DNA of 64,000 nt from Paracyclopina nana. Its lineage: Eukaryota; Arthropoda; Copepoda; Cyclopoida; Cyclopettidae. Under the pieces are notes generated by a model. It was not told the origin of the DNA. It did no database searches and saw nothing but the letters and a program-made list of their open reading frames with translations. Positions 1 to 9,301 of this stretch are shown here, piece after piece. Position numbers and translations under genes: made by a program. How positions within the stretch are numbered: position 1 is the stretch's first letter; each line of letters starts with the position of its first letter. Location: contig JAGUCH010000001.1 in the NCBI GenBank assembly GCA_019096065.1, positions 15,500,001-15,564,000 on the forward strand, in the 5' to 3' direction.

Positions 1-840
1 ATTTTTTTGATATTAATTAGAGATGGCGCTGAGAGTCATGCATTGATTCTGCCATAAGAAATAATGATGAGATGCTCATTTCAATTAATATTGCCCAAAA
101 AATGATTCATAAACATTGTTGAAAAAGCTGTTCCTTCATTAGAAATGGAGTTACAAACAAATTTTATTACTTAGAAACAAAAATAAACTAAAAATGGTAA
201 ATATATTTGTCAGTTGTCAAAAGATTGAGTCCTTAAAACTTACATTTCAGCGTATTAATCTCTAAAACTAATTCGATAACTTTTGAGATTTAAGGCTGGA
301 CTTCATTAAGTGACCAAGTATTCTAATGGTTTTAGTTTTTTAAGTTCATTTCCAGAACATGTCTTTTACAGACAAATTGCACCCTTTAAGTAGCAGTTAC
401 AAGAGACTGCAATAAATTTAAATCCTTCTTCTGGATTTTTTTAGTTAAGTAATGTCTCTTCATGGGTTTAAAAACTGTAATAAAACGCTGGGTTATTCAC
501 ATTTCAAATCTAAGCTCAATTGTTATTTAAAGTCATCAAAATGGTGGAATGAAGGCTCATGAAGGCCCGATGAATGGTTACTTTTATTGAATGTAAATGT
601 TTTACCACCACTATGACTGAGTTGCGATGCTTGGGTGGGTAGATATAATGTGAGCTTCATCAGTTGATCAAAGCTAGGAAGCAACTGAGCCCCTAGAGGT
701 TTAGTGGACTTTTTTTTATAGGGTTTGATGAGCTCAGGACAGTAGGAGATCATGAGGGGGGGGGGGAGAAAAGACACACCCTCTCAGTGTAGTAGGTCGA
801 GATGTACTACATATTGGATCACTCATTGAATCTAGGCGGC
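1..840. other. AT-rich flank with no supported gene
   Basis: I see no convincing coding frame here. A short G-homopolymer lies near 757-766. Open frames in this stretch are short and low-complexity. The composition becomes clearly GC-richer after about 830, where the island with the repeat arrays begins. Confidence 0.5.
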
Positions 841-880
841 GGCTGACGGCTCTGCAAGGCTCTGCGGGCGGCCGTACTTG

Positions 881-1252
881 GATCGACTAGAACGTATTGT
901 CCTTGGATAGACTGGAACAGATCATCCCTGGATCGACTATGAGAACACACTGTCCATGGATCGACAAGACGGGACTGTGCTTGGATCGATTATGATGACA
1001 TACAGTCCTTGGATCAATGAAACGGATAGTCCTTGGATCGACTACTACTTAGGAGGACCTGGGTCGACCAGAACGAACTGTGCTTGGATAGACTGACAGA
1101 ACAGACTGTCTCTGCATCAAAAAACGGATTGTACTTGGATCGACAGCTAGAACGTACTGTACAATGTTAGACTGCAATGACCAACTGTCCCTGGATAGAC
1201 TATAACGAGCTGTCCTTGGATAGACTGTCAGAACATACCTACTACCCGTCTT
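881..1252 (+). repeat. Degenerate tandem array, forward orientation
   Basis: About ten to thirteen imperfect copies of a 30-40 bp unit built around the core CCTTGGATCGACT, each followed by a variable AGAACG/ACTGT segment. Spacing is irregular and copies diverge in single bases, for example GGATAGACT in place of GGATCGACT. The open frames on both strands here are by-products of the repeat and carry no domain. The array is directly followed by copies in the opposite orientation. Confidence 0.8.
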
Positions 1253-1255
1253 TTG

Positions 1256-1545
1256 TCTACCCAAGGACGATCCGTTGGTCGATCTAAGGACTGTATGTTC
1301 TCATAGTCGATCCAAGGACAGTTCGTCTCGTCGATCTAAGTACAGTTCGTTTTTCTTGTGTAACCAAATACATGTCAGTCCTGGTCTATCCAAGGATGTT
1401 CTCATAGTCGATCCAAGGATGATCTGTCTCGTCGATCTGGGGACTGTCCGTAGTAGCAGTCGATCCAGGGATGATATGTTTTGTCGATGCAAGGCCGGTT
1501 CGTCGTAGTCTATCCAAGGACGATCCGTTGTCGATCCAAGGGTAG
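1256..1545 (-). repeat. Degenerate tandem array, inverted orientation
   Basis: The same unit continues, but reversed: the core now reads AGTCGATCCAAGGACAG, which is the reverse complement of the core of the preceding array. About eight or nine copies are visible. The two arrays together form one large imperfect palindrome centred near 1254, so single strands could fold into an extended hairpin. Confidence 0.8.
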
Positions 1546-1727
1546 GAGTCCTGCTCTGCAGAGGTCTTTGGTTTGCAGAACTCCACATGCTCGTGCGTTT
1601 AGTTTATTTCCTTTACTGATGATATCACTACATGATAGCACACCTGAGGTGACCCGCAGGCCAGGACGCTACACCTGATTTAAGAGTCGGGACCCTCATG
1701 ACCAATTTTCCCCCCTTTTTTTCCTCA

Positions 1728-2039
1728 CAGGACGTGTTGAATGTAAAAGAAAAATCCTGGTCAACGAGGAATTCTGTTACCAACTGGGCCCAAGTCGATG
1801 TGCTAAAAACATCAATGTACCGAGTCGTTCAACCTAGGTGTCTGTGCTGCCAACCATCCACCACCTCCCCTCCTACAACCACCTCATCCACAACGACCCC
1901 ATCCACCCCTGAACCGATTGTTGACAGTCTGTCGACATCCACCCCCTTTCAACCCTCCTCCACCCCTTCCCCTACGAATGATATTGACCAGTGGTCACTT
2001 TACATTGAGCAGGTGACAAACCTGGTCAACGAAAGTTGA
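1728..2039 (+). pseudogene. Inverted duplicate of a 3' coding end, with an unrelated 5' part
   Basis: An open frame enters after a good splice acceptor (pyrimidine tract then CACAG, ending near 1730) and stops at 2039. From about 1814 the protein is Thr/Ser/Pro-rich and ends in an acidic, aromatic-containing tail. That part is almost identical to the sequence on the minus strand at 3081-3305, because it lies in the left arm of the large inverted repeat. The first ~28 codons are unique. A plus-strand AATAAA at 2136-2141 follows the stop. It could be a truncated copy or an alternative last exon. I recognise no domain. Confidence 0.45.
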
Positions 2040-2298
2040 ACGTGACGGATGACTTGGTGGAGAACCTCTACCCGAGATGGATGAACGCCTCACGACCTGG
2101 TGCGGGCGATGATGACAATGAGCGGCTCCCTCTGTAATAAATGATAAGAATTGGTATTTTTTTAGGGGGGTGAAGTCAGTGACAAAGTTGATTGAAGCTG
2201 CACAGTCATGACAAATGGTGAAGTGTGATATATAGCGGGGGCCCGGCGAGTCCAAGCAGCGGATCGGAGCGGCCTAGCAAGGAGAGCAAGGAAGGGCG
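1808..2298 (+). repeat. Left arm of a ~490 bp inverted repeat
   Basis: The arm starts at AAACATCAATGTACCGAG and runs to GGCGCC near 2298. It matches the reverse complement of 2820-3314 with only a few substitutions and small indels, mostly at the inner end. It contains a coding 3' end, a poly(A) signal and a TATATA-containing GC-rich stretch near 2228-2250. Such high identity points to a recent origin or ongoing gene conversion. Confidence 0.9.
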
Positions 2299-2819
2299 CC
2301 TCGTCCCGGGTCGCGGCACCATTGAAAGGGGTTTGGTGACCGGGGCCTCAGATGCCTAAATACGTATTCTGCACTCTGAGGCTGGATCGACTTTCCCCTT
2401 GAGACGAGGGGCCTCTACCTCTCTAGTCTACCACTTTGGTCTCCTCGTGGACTGGCAAGTACGACAGTCCTGGTTGGCCCCGAGGGCGCTGTAGCGTCAA
2501 TGCACCTCCAAATCCGGAAACGAGACTCTTGAGAGGCGAGATATCCCACACCGTAGGACCACTACCGAGATGAGAGGCCTCTAGATGAGCTGAGGCTTCG
2601 AATCGGCGCAATGCGAACAACTCAGGTTGAAAGGCTGAGTTCTCGATGGAGTTTGTTCACTAAAAACCACTGTTTTCGTATTCAATAGGCTGCTTTTATT
2701 GCTATCTCTGACACTCCTGGTCACAAGTCTGCAATCTATAAGTACAGCTAAACTTAAGTGGACATCGCAGTATGGCGTCCCACAAGCGACTCCTCGAGTA
2801 TCTTGGTTCTTCTTAGCTT
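2299..2819. other. Spacer of the inverted repeat
   Basis: A unique stretch of about 520 bp between the arms. It contains several short CTCTAG/GAGGCCTCT-like symmetric motifs and no convincing reading frame. Open frames crossing it on either strand are short and match nothing I recognise. One copy-like GGATCGACT occurs near 2383, linking the spacer in sequence style to the array at 881-1545. Confidence 0.5.
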
Positions 2820-3314
2820 GGCGCCTTTCCTCGCTCTCCTCGCTAGGCCGCTCCGATCCGCTGCTTGGACTCGCCGGGCCCCCGCTATATATCACACTTC
2901 ACCATTTGTCATGACTGTGCAGCTTCAATCAACTTTGTCACTGACTTCACCCCCCTAAAAAAATACCAATTCTTATCATTTATTACAGAGGGAGCCGCTC
3001 ATTGTCATCATCGCCCGCACCAGGTCATGAGGCGTTCATCCATCTCGGGTAGAGGTTCTCCACCAAGTCATCCGTCACGTTCAACTTTCGTTGACCAGGT
3101 TTGTCACCTGCTCAATGTAAAGTGACCACTGGTCAATATCATTCGTAGGGGAAGGGGTGGAGGAGGGTTGAAAGGGGGTGGATGTCGACAGACTGTCAAC
3201 AATCGGTTTAGGGGTGGATGGGGTCGTTGTGGATGAGGTGGTTGTAGGAGGGGAGGTGGTGGATGGTTGGCAGCACAGACACCTAGGTTGAACGACTCGG
3301 TACATTGATGTTTG
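2820..3314 (-). repeat. Right arm of the ~490 bp inverted repeat
   Basis: Reverse complement of 1808-2298. On the minus strand it carries the Thr/Ser/Pro-rich 3' coding segment and an AATAAA poly(A) signal (2979-2984 on the plus strand reads TTTATT). The arm joins directly to the unique upstream exons of the minus-strand gene at about 3315, so this arm is probably the original copy and the left arm the duplicate. Confidence 0.9.
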
Positions 3315-4364
3315 TATCTAGTCTCACGTTCCTTATATTCTCGCTTGCGTTGTTGCAGGGCTTTGCGCTCCTGCAGGGTGAAGCATCCTTGCAGGTAGCG
3401 CACCATGCGAGGATTCTCCTCTTCAAGCTGAGCAATGAAGGATTGGACCTCCGGGCAGGCTTGGTAACGCATGTCGACTTTGAGTGGGAAGAAGCTTCCA
3501 AAACTGAGCAGGCCGTTGGCCAGATACTCTGGCGAGATCACCAGGATCTGGACTGCGATGGTTGACGGGTCGATATATAAAGATGGCTCTACATAAGACT
3601 CGTCAAGCTTGACCATAACGTCGATTTTTCGGTTGCGCACCGGGGCTTCTACTTAGACGCCGGGCAGACCTTCGTTTCCGATGGTGGCCACCTTGTAATG
3701 GGAACCCAGTGTGGGGCTCAGTACTGGGCACATGTCTTGGATGTCAAGTGCGGTATCCGTTGAGAGGTGCATTGTGTTATACAGTGGGTACGGGTTGGCC
3801 TCCTCTCCGCCCAGAAGAACTAGGGCTACTCGTGGAATCTCGTCACTTTCGGCTGCTCCGGGGCGGATTTCGAAGGTTAACCTTGCTAAGTTACGGATGC
3901 GAATTGGTTGACGAAAGGAGGTTGGCTCATATCGTTCGCCATTTTTCATGGGCCAAGCTTCCAGCTGCATTCCCCACTGAACTTCTGGCCTGGGACCTGA
4001 TTTATGATGTGCAATTGAGCATTTAGTGGAAGATAATAAAAGAGAGTTTCTTTAGTGTACCTTTTAGCGAATTCAGTTGGCGAATAAATGGGCTTTGCAC
4101 TGGTTGTCGGGCTTTTTCGATTGCTATTAGGCCCTCGACAAAGCGCTCAGGAGTGTGGTGCGCAGTTAGTTCCTCTAAGCTGTAATAATAGTCGAGGTCA
4201 CGTGCCCATTTTTCCAGGGTGGGCCGTTCGGGTTCTGCAGGTGAATCGTTGGCAGCCTCACGCTCATTATCGGGCTGAGTTGGGGGTTCATGGGTGTTGC
4301 TATTGTCGACTTCCATGGGGCCTAGCCGGGCCTTGGGTGTCTCAGCTTGGCTATTCTGGTTCAT
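3081..4364 (-). pseudogene. Two-exon gene of unknown function with an in-frame stop
   Basis: Exon 1 runs from ATG at 4364 to 4061 and encodes a Pro/Glu-rich acidic start followed by a DYYYSLEELT segment. A 64-bp intron (4060-3997) has the donor GTACAC and an acceptor ending in CAG. Exon 2 starts at 3996 and gives an even, globular-looking sequence, possibly beta-rich. A TAA at 3653-3655 interrupts it, but the same frame stays open downstream with similar composition, including a charged helix around 3330-3400. Near 3310 the plausible frame shifts to one ending at 3081. The stop and frame change suggest decay, though readthrough or an unrecognised intron cannot be excluded. I recognise no family. 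A divergent partner starts at 5054. Confidence 0.5.
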
Positions 4365-5053
4365 GTCGTTTCGTGGGGCTCAACGTAGTCGTGGTGCTGG
4401 CTGCAAGTGGAATGGTCCCTTCTCGTTTTTGCAAGCTGTATTTATCTGCATCTTTGGCTGGCCCAAAGGGCTGTGTGACCTTGTGGTCACAAAGGGTTGA
4501 GCACTCGAAAACCGGTTATTTTTAAAGCGTGGGTTTTTGCCTTGGAGGCCAAGCCCTTTTTTGGCAAGATTTTACAAGCAAGAATAGTAATAGTGATTGT
4601 GTGGTCCTGATTTTTGCGCGAGTAACGTGTTGTGGCTCATCATCGTACTGCGTTATGGCCAGGGGGAATTTGACTTCATTTCCCTGCTTTATTTTTTCTT
4701 TCTCGCGTTTCTAGTGCAGCATGTGTTCATCTCTAATATTTATGACCTTGCTTCTTGTCTCGTGCTGAGCTGTGAGAATTCGATATTTTAGCGAGGCGTT
4801 CTGCGCGAGGCGTTCTGCGCGAGCCTTTTGCTTGTTTTCAAGATGCATGAACCGGTTTTGCATTTTTATATCTCACAATTATTAGCAGGAATTAGACTGC
4901 TGTGTCGATGATTTTATTGAAGTAACTGCAGTGCGTGCAATGTCATTTAACGGGAGAAACGCACAGGGGCGTTCTAAGTGGCTGTCTATGGAAGAGGTGA
5001 GTTGAATTCATTAATCTCCGGGGGCTGCTCCTGATCGCATCTTTTAACTCGAC
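4365..5053. promoter_or_regulatory. Shared upstream region of the divergent gene pair
   Basis: It lies between the start codons of the minus-strand gene (4364) and the plus-strand gene (5054). It contains a 14-bp direct repeat, GCGAGGCGTTCTGC, at 4791-4804 and 4805-4818, plus a partial third copy. A TATA-like TTTTTATATC lies near 4862. An ATG at 4940 opens 19 codons ending at a GTGAGT donor (4997), which could be an upstream coding exon of the plus gene. Promoter function is inferred from position only. Confidence 0.35.
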
Positions 5054-6147
5054 ATGAGCTTTTTTCCCGCTGCTAAAGAGGCAAGCAGTGCTGAGGTAAG
5101 ACACTACTTTGGTCGACTGCTTTACGAGCTCTCTTTGGGCCGGGAAGAATTAGAGGCAGACCGATATTACGCAGAGCAGTTTTGGACCGCCTTTCCCTGC
5201 ACAAAATTATCGGCTGTGCTTCAATCGTTGCGGTCATTCAATTTGGGTGCAGTGGTCGACTTATATTTTCCAGTAAAGCTAATTTTGATCTAATGGTAAT
5301 TCTGTGTGCTTATTATTGATGCTTAATAGGATTTGCCAATTGGTGAAGTGGTAGATAAGGTAACTACTGCAGTGGCCCAATTGACCACTGCTGCTCCGAA
5401 AGCTGCATATTCGTCAGAGGCTGCCCCTGGTTGCCCCGGGGCTCCTGAGGCCGGGGAGGCTGAGCAGGAAGGTGTTGATCTGCTTGGCATTCTTGGTACT
5501 ATTTCCTTTGGCGTGTGGGTGATAGTAAGTATTAGTGAACTGTATTTTCCGAAAACTCAATCTTTTTGGTTTATTCTCATCCTTTTTTACTTTGTTTATT
5601 GTAGATCATTGTTTCGGCTTCTCTTTGGGGCTGCATTTGGGGATATCGTTGCCTTGACAATTGGTGCTTAAACCGTTATCATCGTCGTTTTCCGCCAAGC
5701 GAGCCTGTCGCTTATAATGTTGAGCTCGAGCAGGTGGTCGTTGCCGGAGGGGGAACAGGCTCTGTTTGAGTTCTGCCGGCCAAGGAGAAGAGTGCGTCTG
5801 ATGGTGCGAATGGAGAAGGCCGTGAGAAACGTAGATCGGCGGCTAAAGCGAGTCAAAAAGATGCTGGTGGCACCATGGCGGCGACTGGTGGGCTACGCCC
5901 GAATGTAGCAGGGCTAATCGCCGGCATGGAAGCTCGTAATCGGGCAGCGCATCGGGCGCTTCATGATAAAGTCAATGGGGCGCTTTGCACCGTGGCCCAG
6001 CGGGCTGTCCTCGAAGATTTGGGTAGGCAAATGGACGCCGCACTGGATGCTATTAAGAATGCTAGTAACGCTGATGGTGATGGTGCCAAAACTGAGACTC
6101 TGGTGGAGATTCATGATGATGACGAGTCTCCCTCCCTGATGTGGTAA
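5054..6147 (+). pseudogene. Spliced single-pass membrane protein gene with an in-frame stop
   Basis: Three exons join in phase 0: 5054-5272, 5330-5524 and 5605-6147, with introns of 57 and 80 bp (donors GTAAAG and GTAAGT; acceptors AATAG and TTGTAG). The product has a helical, charged N-terminal part, an Ala/Pro/Glu-rich linker, and one hydrophobic helix created across the last splice (residues around LLGILGTISFGVWVI and beyond) that ends in Trp/Cys/Tyr-rich residues and basic residues. A TGA at 5767-5769 ends the frame, but the same frame continues openly to 6147 with a basic, then Ala-rich helical, then acidic tail. The protein therefore ends at 5769, or the gene was longer and has been broken. 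No family recognised. The consistent splice phases argue that it was once a real gene. Confidence 0.5.
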
Positions 6148-6497
6148 CTTTGCAAGGAGGACAAGACTCAGCTTCATGTGGTCAGTGAGGATTTTGGGGC
6201 TTTTTGAGGCACATCTCGTTAGGCAAAACATGCAGAAGTGTACAAGCCACGATTATCGAGCAAAAGGGCCCAAAGGACACGCCCAGCCCCGCCCAGCGTC
6301 AGCTCGCCATGCCCCTTCACCACGTCGATGGGACAGTAGAACAACTATAACTGCGAAAAAATGAAGCCTTATATTGATACTGAATTATTTGAAGTCATGA
6401 AAAGAATGTACTTATCTCTTTTCAATGAAGAAGGAAAAAATAACTGAAGTAGACATTGTAGACATTGAAAGGAAAAAAAACAAGGTGGCCCGGGAGG
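6148..6497. other. Short gene-free junction
   Basis: The sequence returns from GC-rich to AT-rich near 6350. I see no gene. It probably contains the right boundary of the island, but I found no terminal repeat matching the left side. Confidence 0.4.
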
Positions 6498-6975
6498 GAT
6501 GCTTGTCAATTTGGCCTTGTATTAGTACTATTGCAAAACACTGATGACTTCACCCAGGGGCAAGCAGACACTTGGGGTGGCTTTTTGACACAAACTGCTC
6601 TTGTCAGGGGTCTGAGAAAGTGCCTAAGAAGGTTCTGAAGGCCAAAAAGACCAGCTTTGGCATTGCATTGCATCTGCTTGCCCCAACATGGCGAAAAACT
6701 GACAGGGCGGGGCAAGCAGCCAAATGGAGGGAGGTATGACCCCAAATGCACCTGAAGTTATCAAATGTCAAGTCAGTGAAGGCATTGAAGGCCACCAAGG
6801 CCAACAAAGGATGCTTGTCAAATTGGCCTTGTATTAGTACTATCGATAACCCTTGACCCTGGGGCAAGCAGACACTTGGGGTGGCTTTTTGACCCAAACT
6901 GCTCTGTCAGGGGTCTGAGACAGAGCCAAAGAAGGTTCTGAAGGTCCAAAAGGCCAGCTTTGGCATTGCATTTTT
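6498..6975. repeat. Direct repeat of ~170 bp in two copies, period ~311 bp
   Basis: Copy 1 (about 6498-6672) and copy 2 (about 6809-6975) share GATGCTTGTCAA, TTGGCCTTGTATTAGTACTA, GGGGCAAGCAGACACTTGGG and AAGGTTCTGAAGG in the same order, with scattered substitutions. The minus-strand open frames across both copies share a short conceptual peptide only because the DNA is repeated. No transposase or terminal inverted repeat is visible. Confidence 0.75.
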
Positions 6976-7074
6976 ACAGCAGGGTCTGTAGTTTCTCCAT
7001 GGGATAAGCACACCAGTGGTTCGACTTTTGACCAAAAACTATCATTTAATGCTTTATTTGTGCTCTTGCATGGC

Positions 7075-7143
7075 TGCTTGCCCTTGCTTGACCCTGCTTG
7101 CCCTTGCTTGACCCTGCTTGCCTCCACTTGCCCCTGCTTGCCC
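7075..7143 (+). repeat. Minisatellite of CTTGCCC/CTTGACC units
   Basis: A ~21 bp unit alternating TGCTTGCCC and TTGCTTGACC occurs about three times with decay at the right end. The reverse complement GGGCAAGCAG also occurs in the ~170 bp repeats just upstream, so the two repeat families may be related. Confidence 0.7.
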
Positions 7144-7584
7144 AATTTAGACACACCGGTCATTGGCAGCTGGTCTGTCAATAAAGAGGACTCCTATAAA
7201 TTGGAAGCCTTTGTTGAAGGCTTTTTTGACAGTGTTACCAAGTATATGCTTTTAAAATACATTCAACTTTAGATAGCATTTCATTGATTAATATACAGAT
7301 ACGAGGGAAACATTTTTGATTTGACAATTGCCATAATTGAGGATCTGTCAAGGCCTCAATTTGCAATGGAGCCCTGGAAATGTCAGACCAGGATGACAAG
7401 ATAACTTAGCTCTAGCTTTCATGCTCCTCTTGACATGCCCTTGGTAGAAGTCTCCTGTAGTTTGTCCAATGCCAATCTCTGACATAAGGAGGCCAGATCA
7501 TCTCTAGCTCAAAGACCCTTTTAAAAAAGGTATTAAAGTTTGAGAATTATATGAGCATTTGATATAAACTTGTTACTTCTTCAA

Positions 7585-7845
7585 GTTTTTCCAGACCGAA
7601 AAGGAGATGAAGGGCAAGACTCTGATAGTGAAGACCCTATGATTGGAGGATGCCAAGATTATGACGACAGCAAGTCGATCATTGATGGGATTGACAATGC
7701 CAATGATGATGATATACCAGCTGAGGATGACTTTGATGTAGCAACAACTTATCATTTGATCTTTGAAGAGGATGGAGCTTCAACAGAAGATAGTCAGCAT
7801 TGCTCAGGTGATAAAGTATACTTGTGCACATATTACTATAGATAG
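7585..7845 (+). pseudogene. Acidic exon, copy 1 of a paralogous pair
   Basis: The frame reads a Gln-Val-Phe-Pro-Asp start, then an Asp/Glu/Ser-rich stretch with DPMIGG and ending in acidic residues before CAGGTGATAA, a possible splice donor near 7808. It aligns with 8194-8438 over the QVF(P/S)D start, the DPM(I/V)GG motif and the following D/E-rich block. The expected acceptor AG before the VF codons is CAA here, so splicing may be lost. Function unknown; acidic low-complexity sequence gives no family. Confidence 0.35.
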
Positions 7846-8193
7846 ACTCAGGCTTATGCTTCCATTCTATTCCTTGTACTTATGTGCGCACCCTTTATTA
7901 TGTATAAAGCCATACCCAGTACTGAAATGCATACCACTCCACTATCTATTCTCATAGTAGTCAGACGTGGTCTTGTATATCCATACATCAGGATGATCAG
8001 CCTAGCTAACTTGCTGACCATTCTGGCTGCATGATTTGTCACAAGATCTAACACAAGGTGGTTTTCCTGCCTATTAATGTAAGTAAGCCTGAATTGCACA
8101 ATTATTCAAGCCCAGTTTGGTGACTAACTAGTAGAGATAAATTGGAGGCTGGTGACTCTATTGAATGGCACATGCTACATCCCTGCTAATCCA

Positions 8194-8438
8194 GGTTTTC
8201 TCTGATGGCCAAGGAGCTGCTGAAGATACAAATGACAATGATGATCCAATGGTTGGAGGATTTGAACATCTTGATGATCAAGAATCTGTATTTGAAGGCC
8301 TTGACACAGCTCGACAAGAAGATATTGACCTTGTAATGACCCTCCAGAGTCCTCACTCTTACTCCTAGATAATGAGCCATCCATTGCAGATACATGTGAA
8401 GAAGAGCAACCAGATGAAGCTATGGAGGTTGATGAATA
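8194..8438 (+). pseudogene. Acidic exon, copy 2, with a likely frameshift
   Basis: After a CCAG acceptor at 8193 the frame reads VFSDGQG and the DPMVGG motif, parallel to copy 1. Near 8330 the acidic composition jumps to another frame, which then ends naturally after an EEEQPDEAMEVDE tail at 8438; the original frame stops at 8368 after non-acidic residues. This suggests a one- or two-base frameshift in a formerly continuous acidic C-terminal exon. I do not recognise the parent protein. Confidence 0.4.
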
Positions 8439-8814
8439 GCCCTTTGACAACTTCAACCATCAAGCTCAAAGTGGCCTACTTAGCATCGCTCATATGATTG
8501 ATTTTGCATGCTATTTTTACATTTTTAGGCCATTGTCAACTTGTGGCTTGTGCAGATAAAAAACAGCTCCGGTACCTCTAGTTGATTGGCCTCTGGAGTT
8601 GTTAGTTTGCTTTGGTCAATGAGACAATAAAGTTAGGAGTGATCTGCCATAAGCCAAGAGAGGTCTTTTGTAACTGTTTGAGGAAGAGCTTCAGTGAGAT
8701 CAATCCTACTTCAAAGCATCGGAGCATGGTTCCTTGCAAAGAGGTCTGATATGAAGGATCATCTTGCCCAACCACAATCCGTCAATAGGGAGGAAATCAT
8801 GCAAGAGCTGAGTG

Positions 8815-9301
8815 AATTGAGAAAAAGCTAAAGTATAAATCTGCTTTGAAAGAAATAGAGTATTTGCCCATGCATCTTGGCTTGGCAGCAGAGACAACTA
8901 GGTGGAGTTATCTGCCTCAGCCAAGAGATGGCTTCACAGCTACCATGACAAAATGGATTCAGGTTGCCACTAGTGTGACTGTGGAAGACAAGCCTCTTTT
9001 GAAAGTGTTTCTTGAAGAGCTCCACAGAGACCAGTCATACTTGTCTGAGTACAAAGCAGCTGAGGATTTCTTCTTTGCCTTGCTGCCAGATGATTTAAGC
9101 CCTGGATGCTTATTGGCTAAAGTAGCTCAGCTTGGAGTTGTAGAGGTCACCTCAGCTTTGACGGAAAATATTAATTATCATTACAAAAATTGCGCAGTGA
9201 TGGGTGGATGGCTAACCAGGCAAATAACCTCGATTTTGAGGCCCATTCCGGCCTCGCGAAGAGAAATCTTTGGTGTTTTGACGATCCCATGGGACCCCTG
9301 A
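8815..9301 (+). CDS. Open frame of ~160 codons, unknown protein
   Basis: The frame is open from after a TGA near 8811 to the stop at 9299-9301, with no ATG before the Met at codon position 8870. The composition is protein-like for the first ~125 residues: mixed charged helices, several Trp/Tyr, and a LLPDDLSPGCLLAKVAQLG segment. The last part after about 9190 looks random and may be intronic. It could be an exon or remnant of the same gene as the acidic exons upstream. No domain recognised. Confidence 0.35.
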
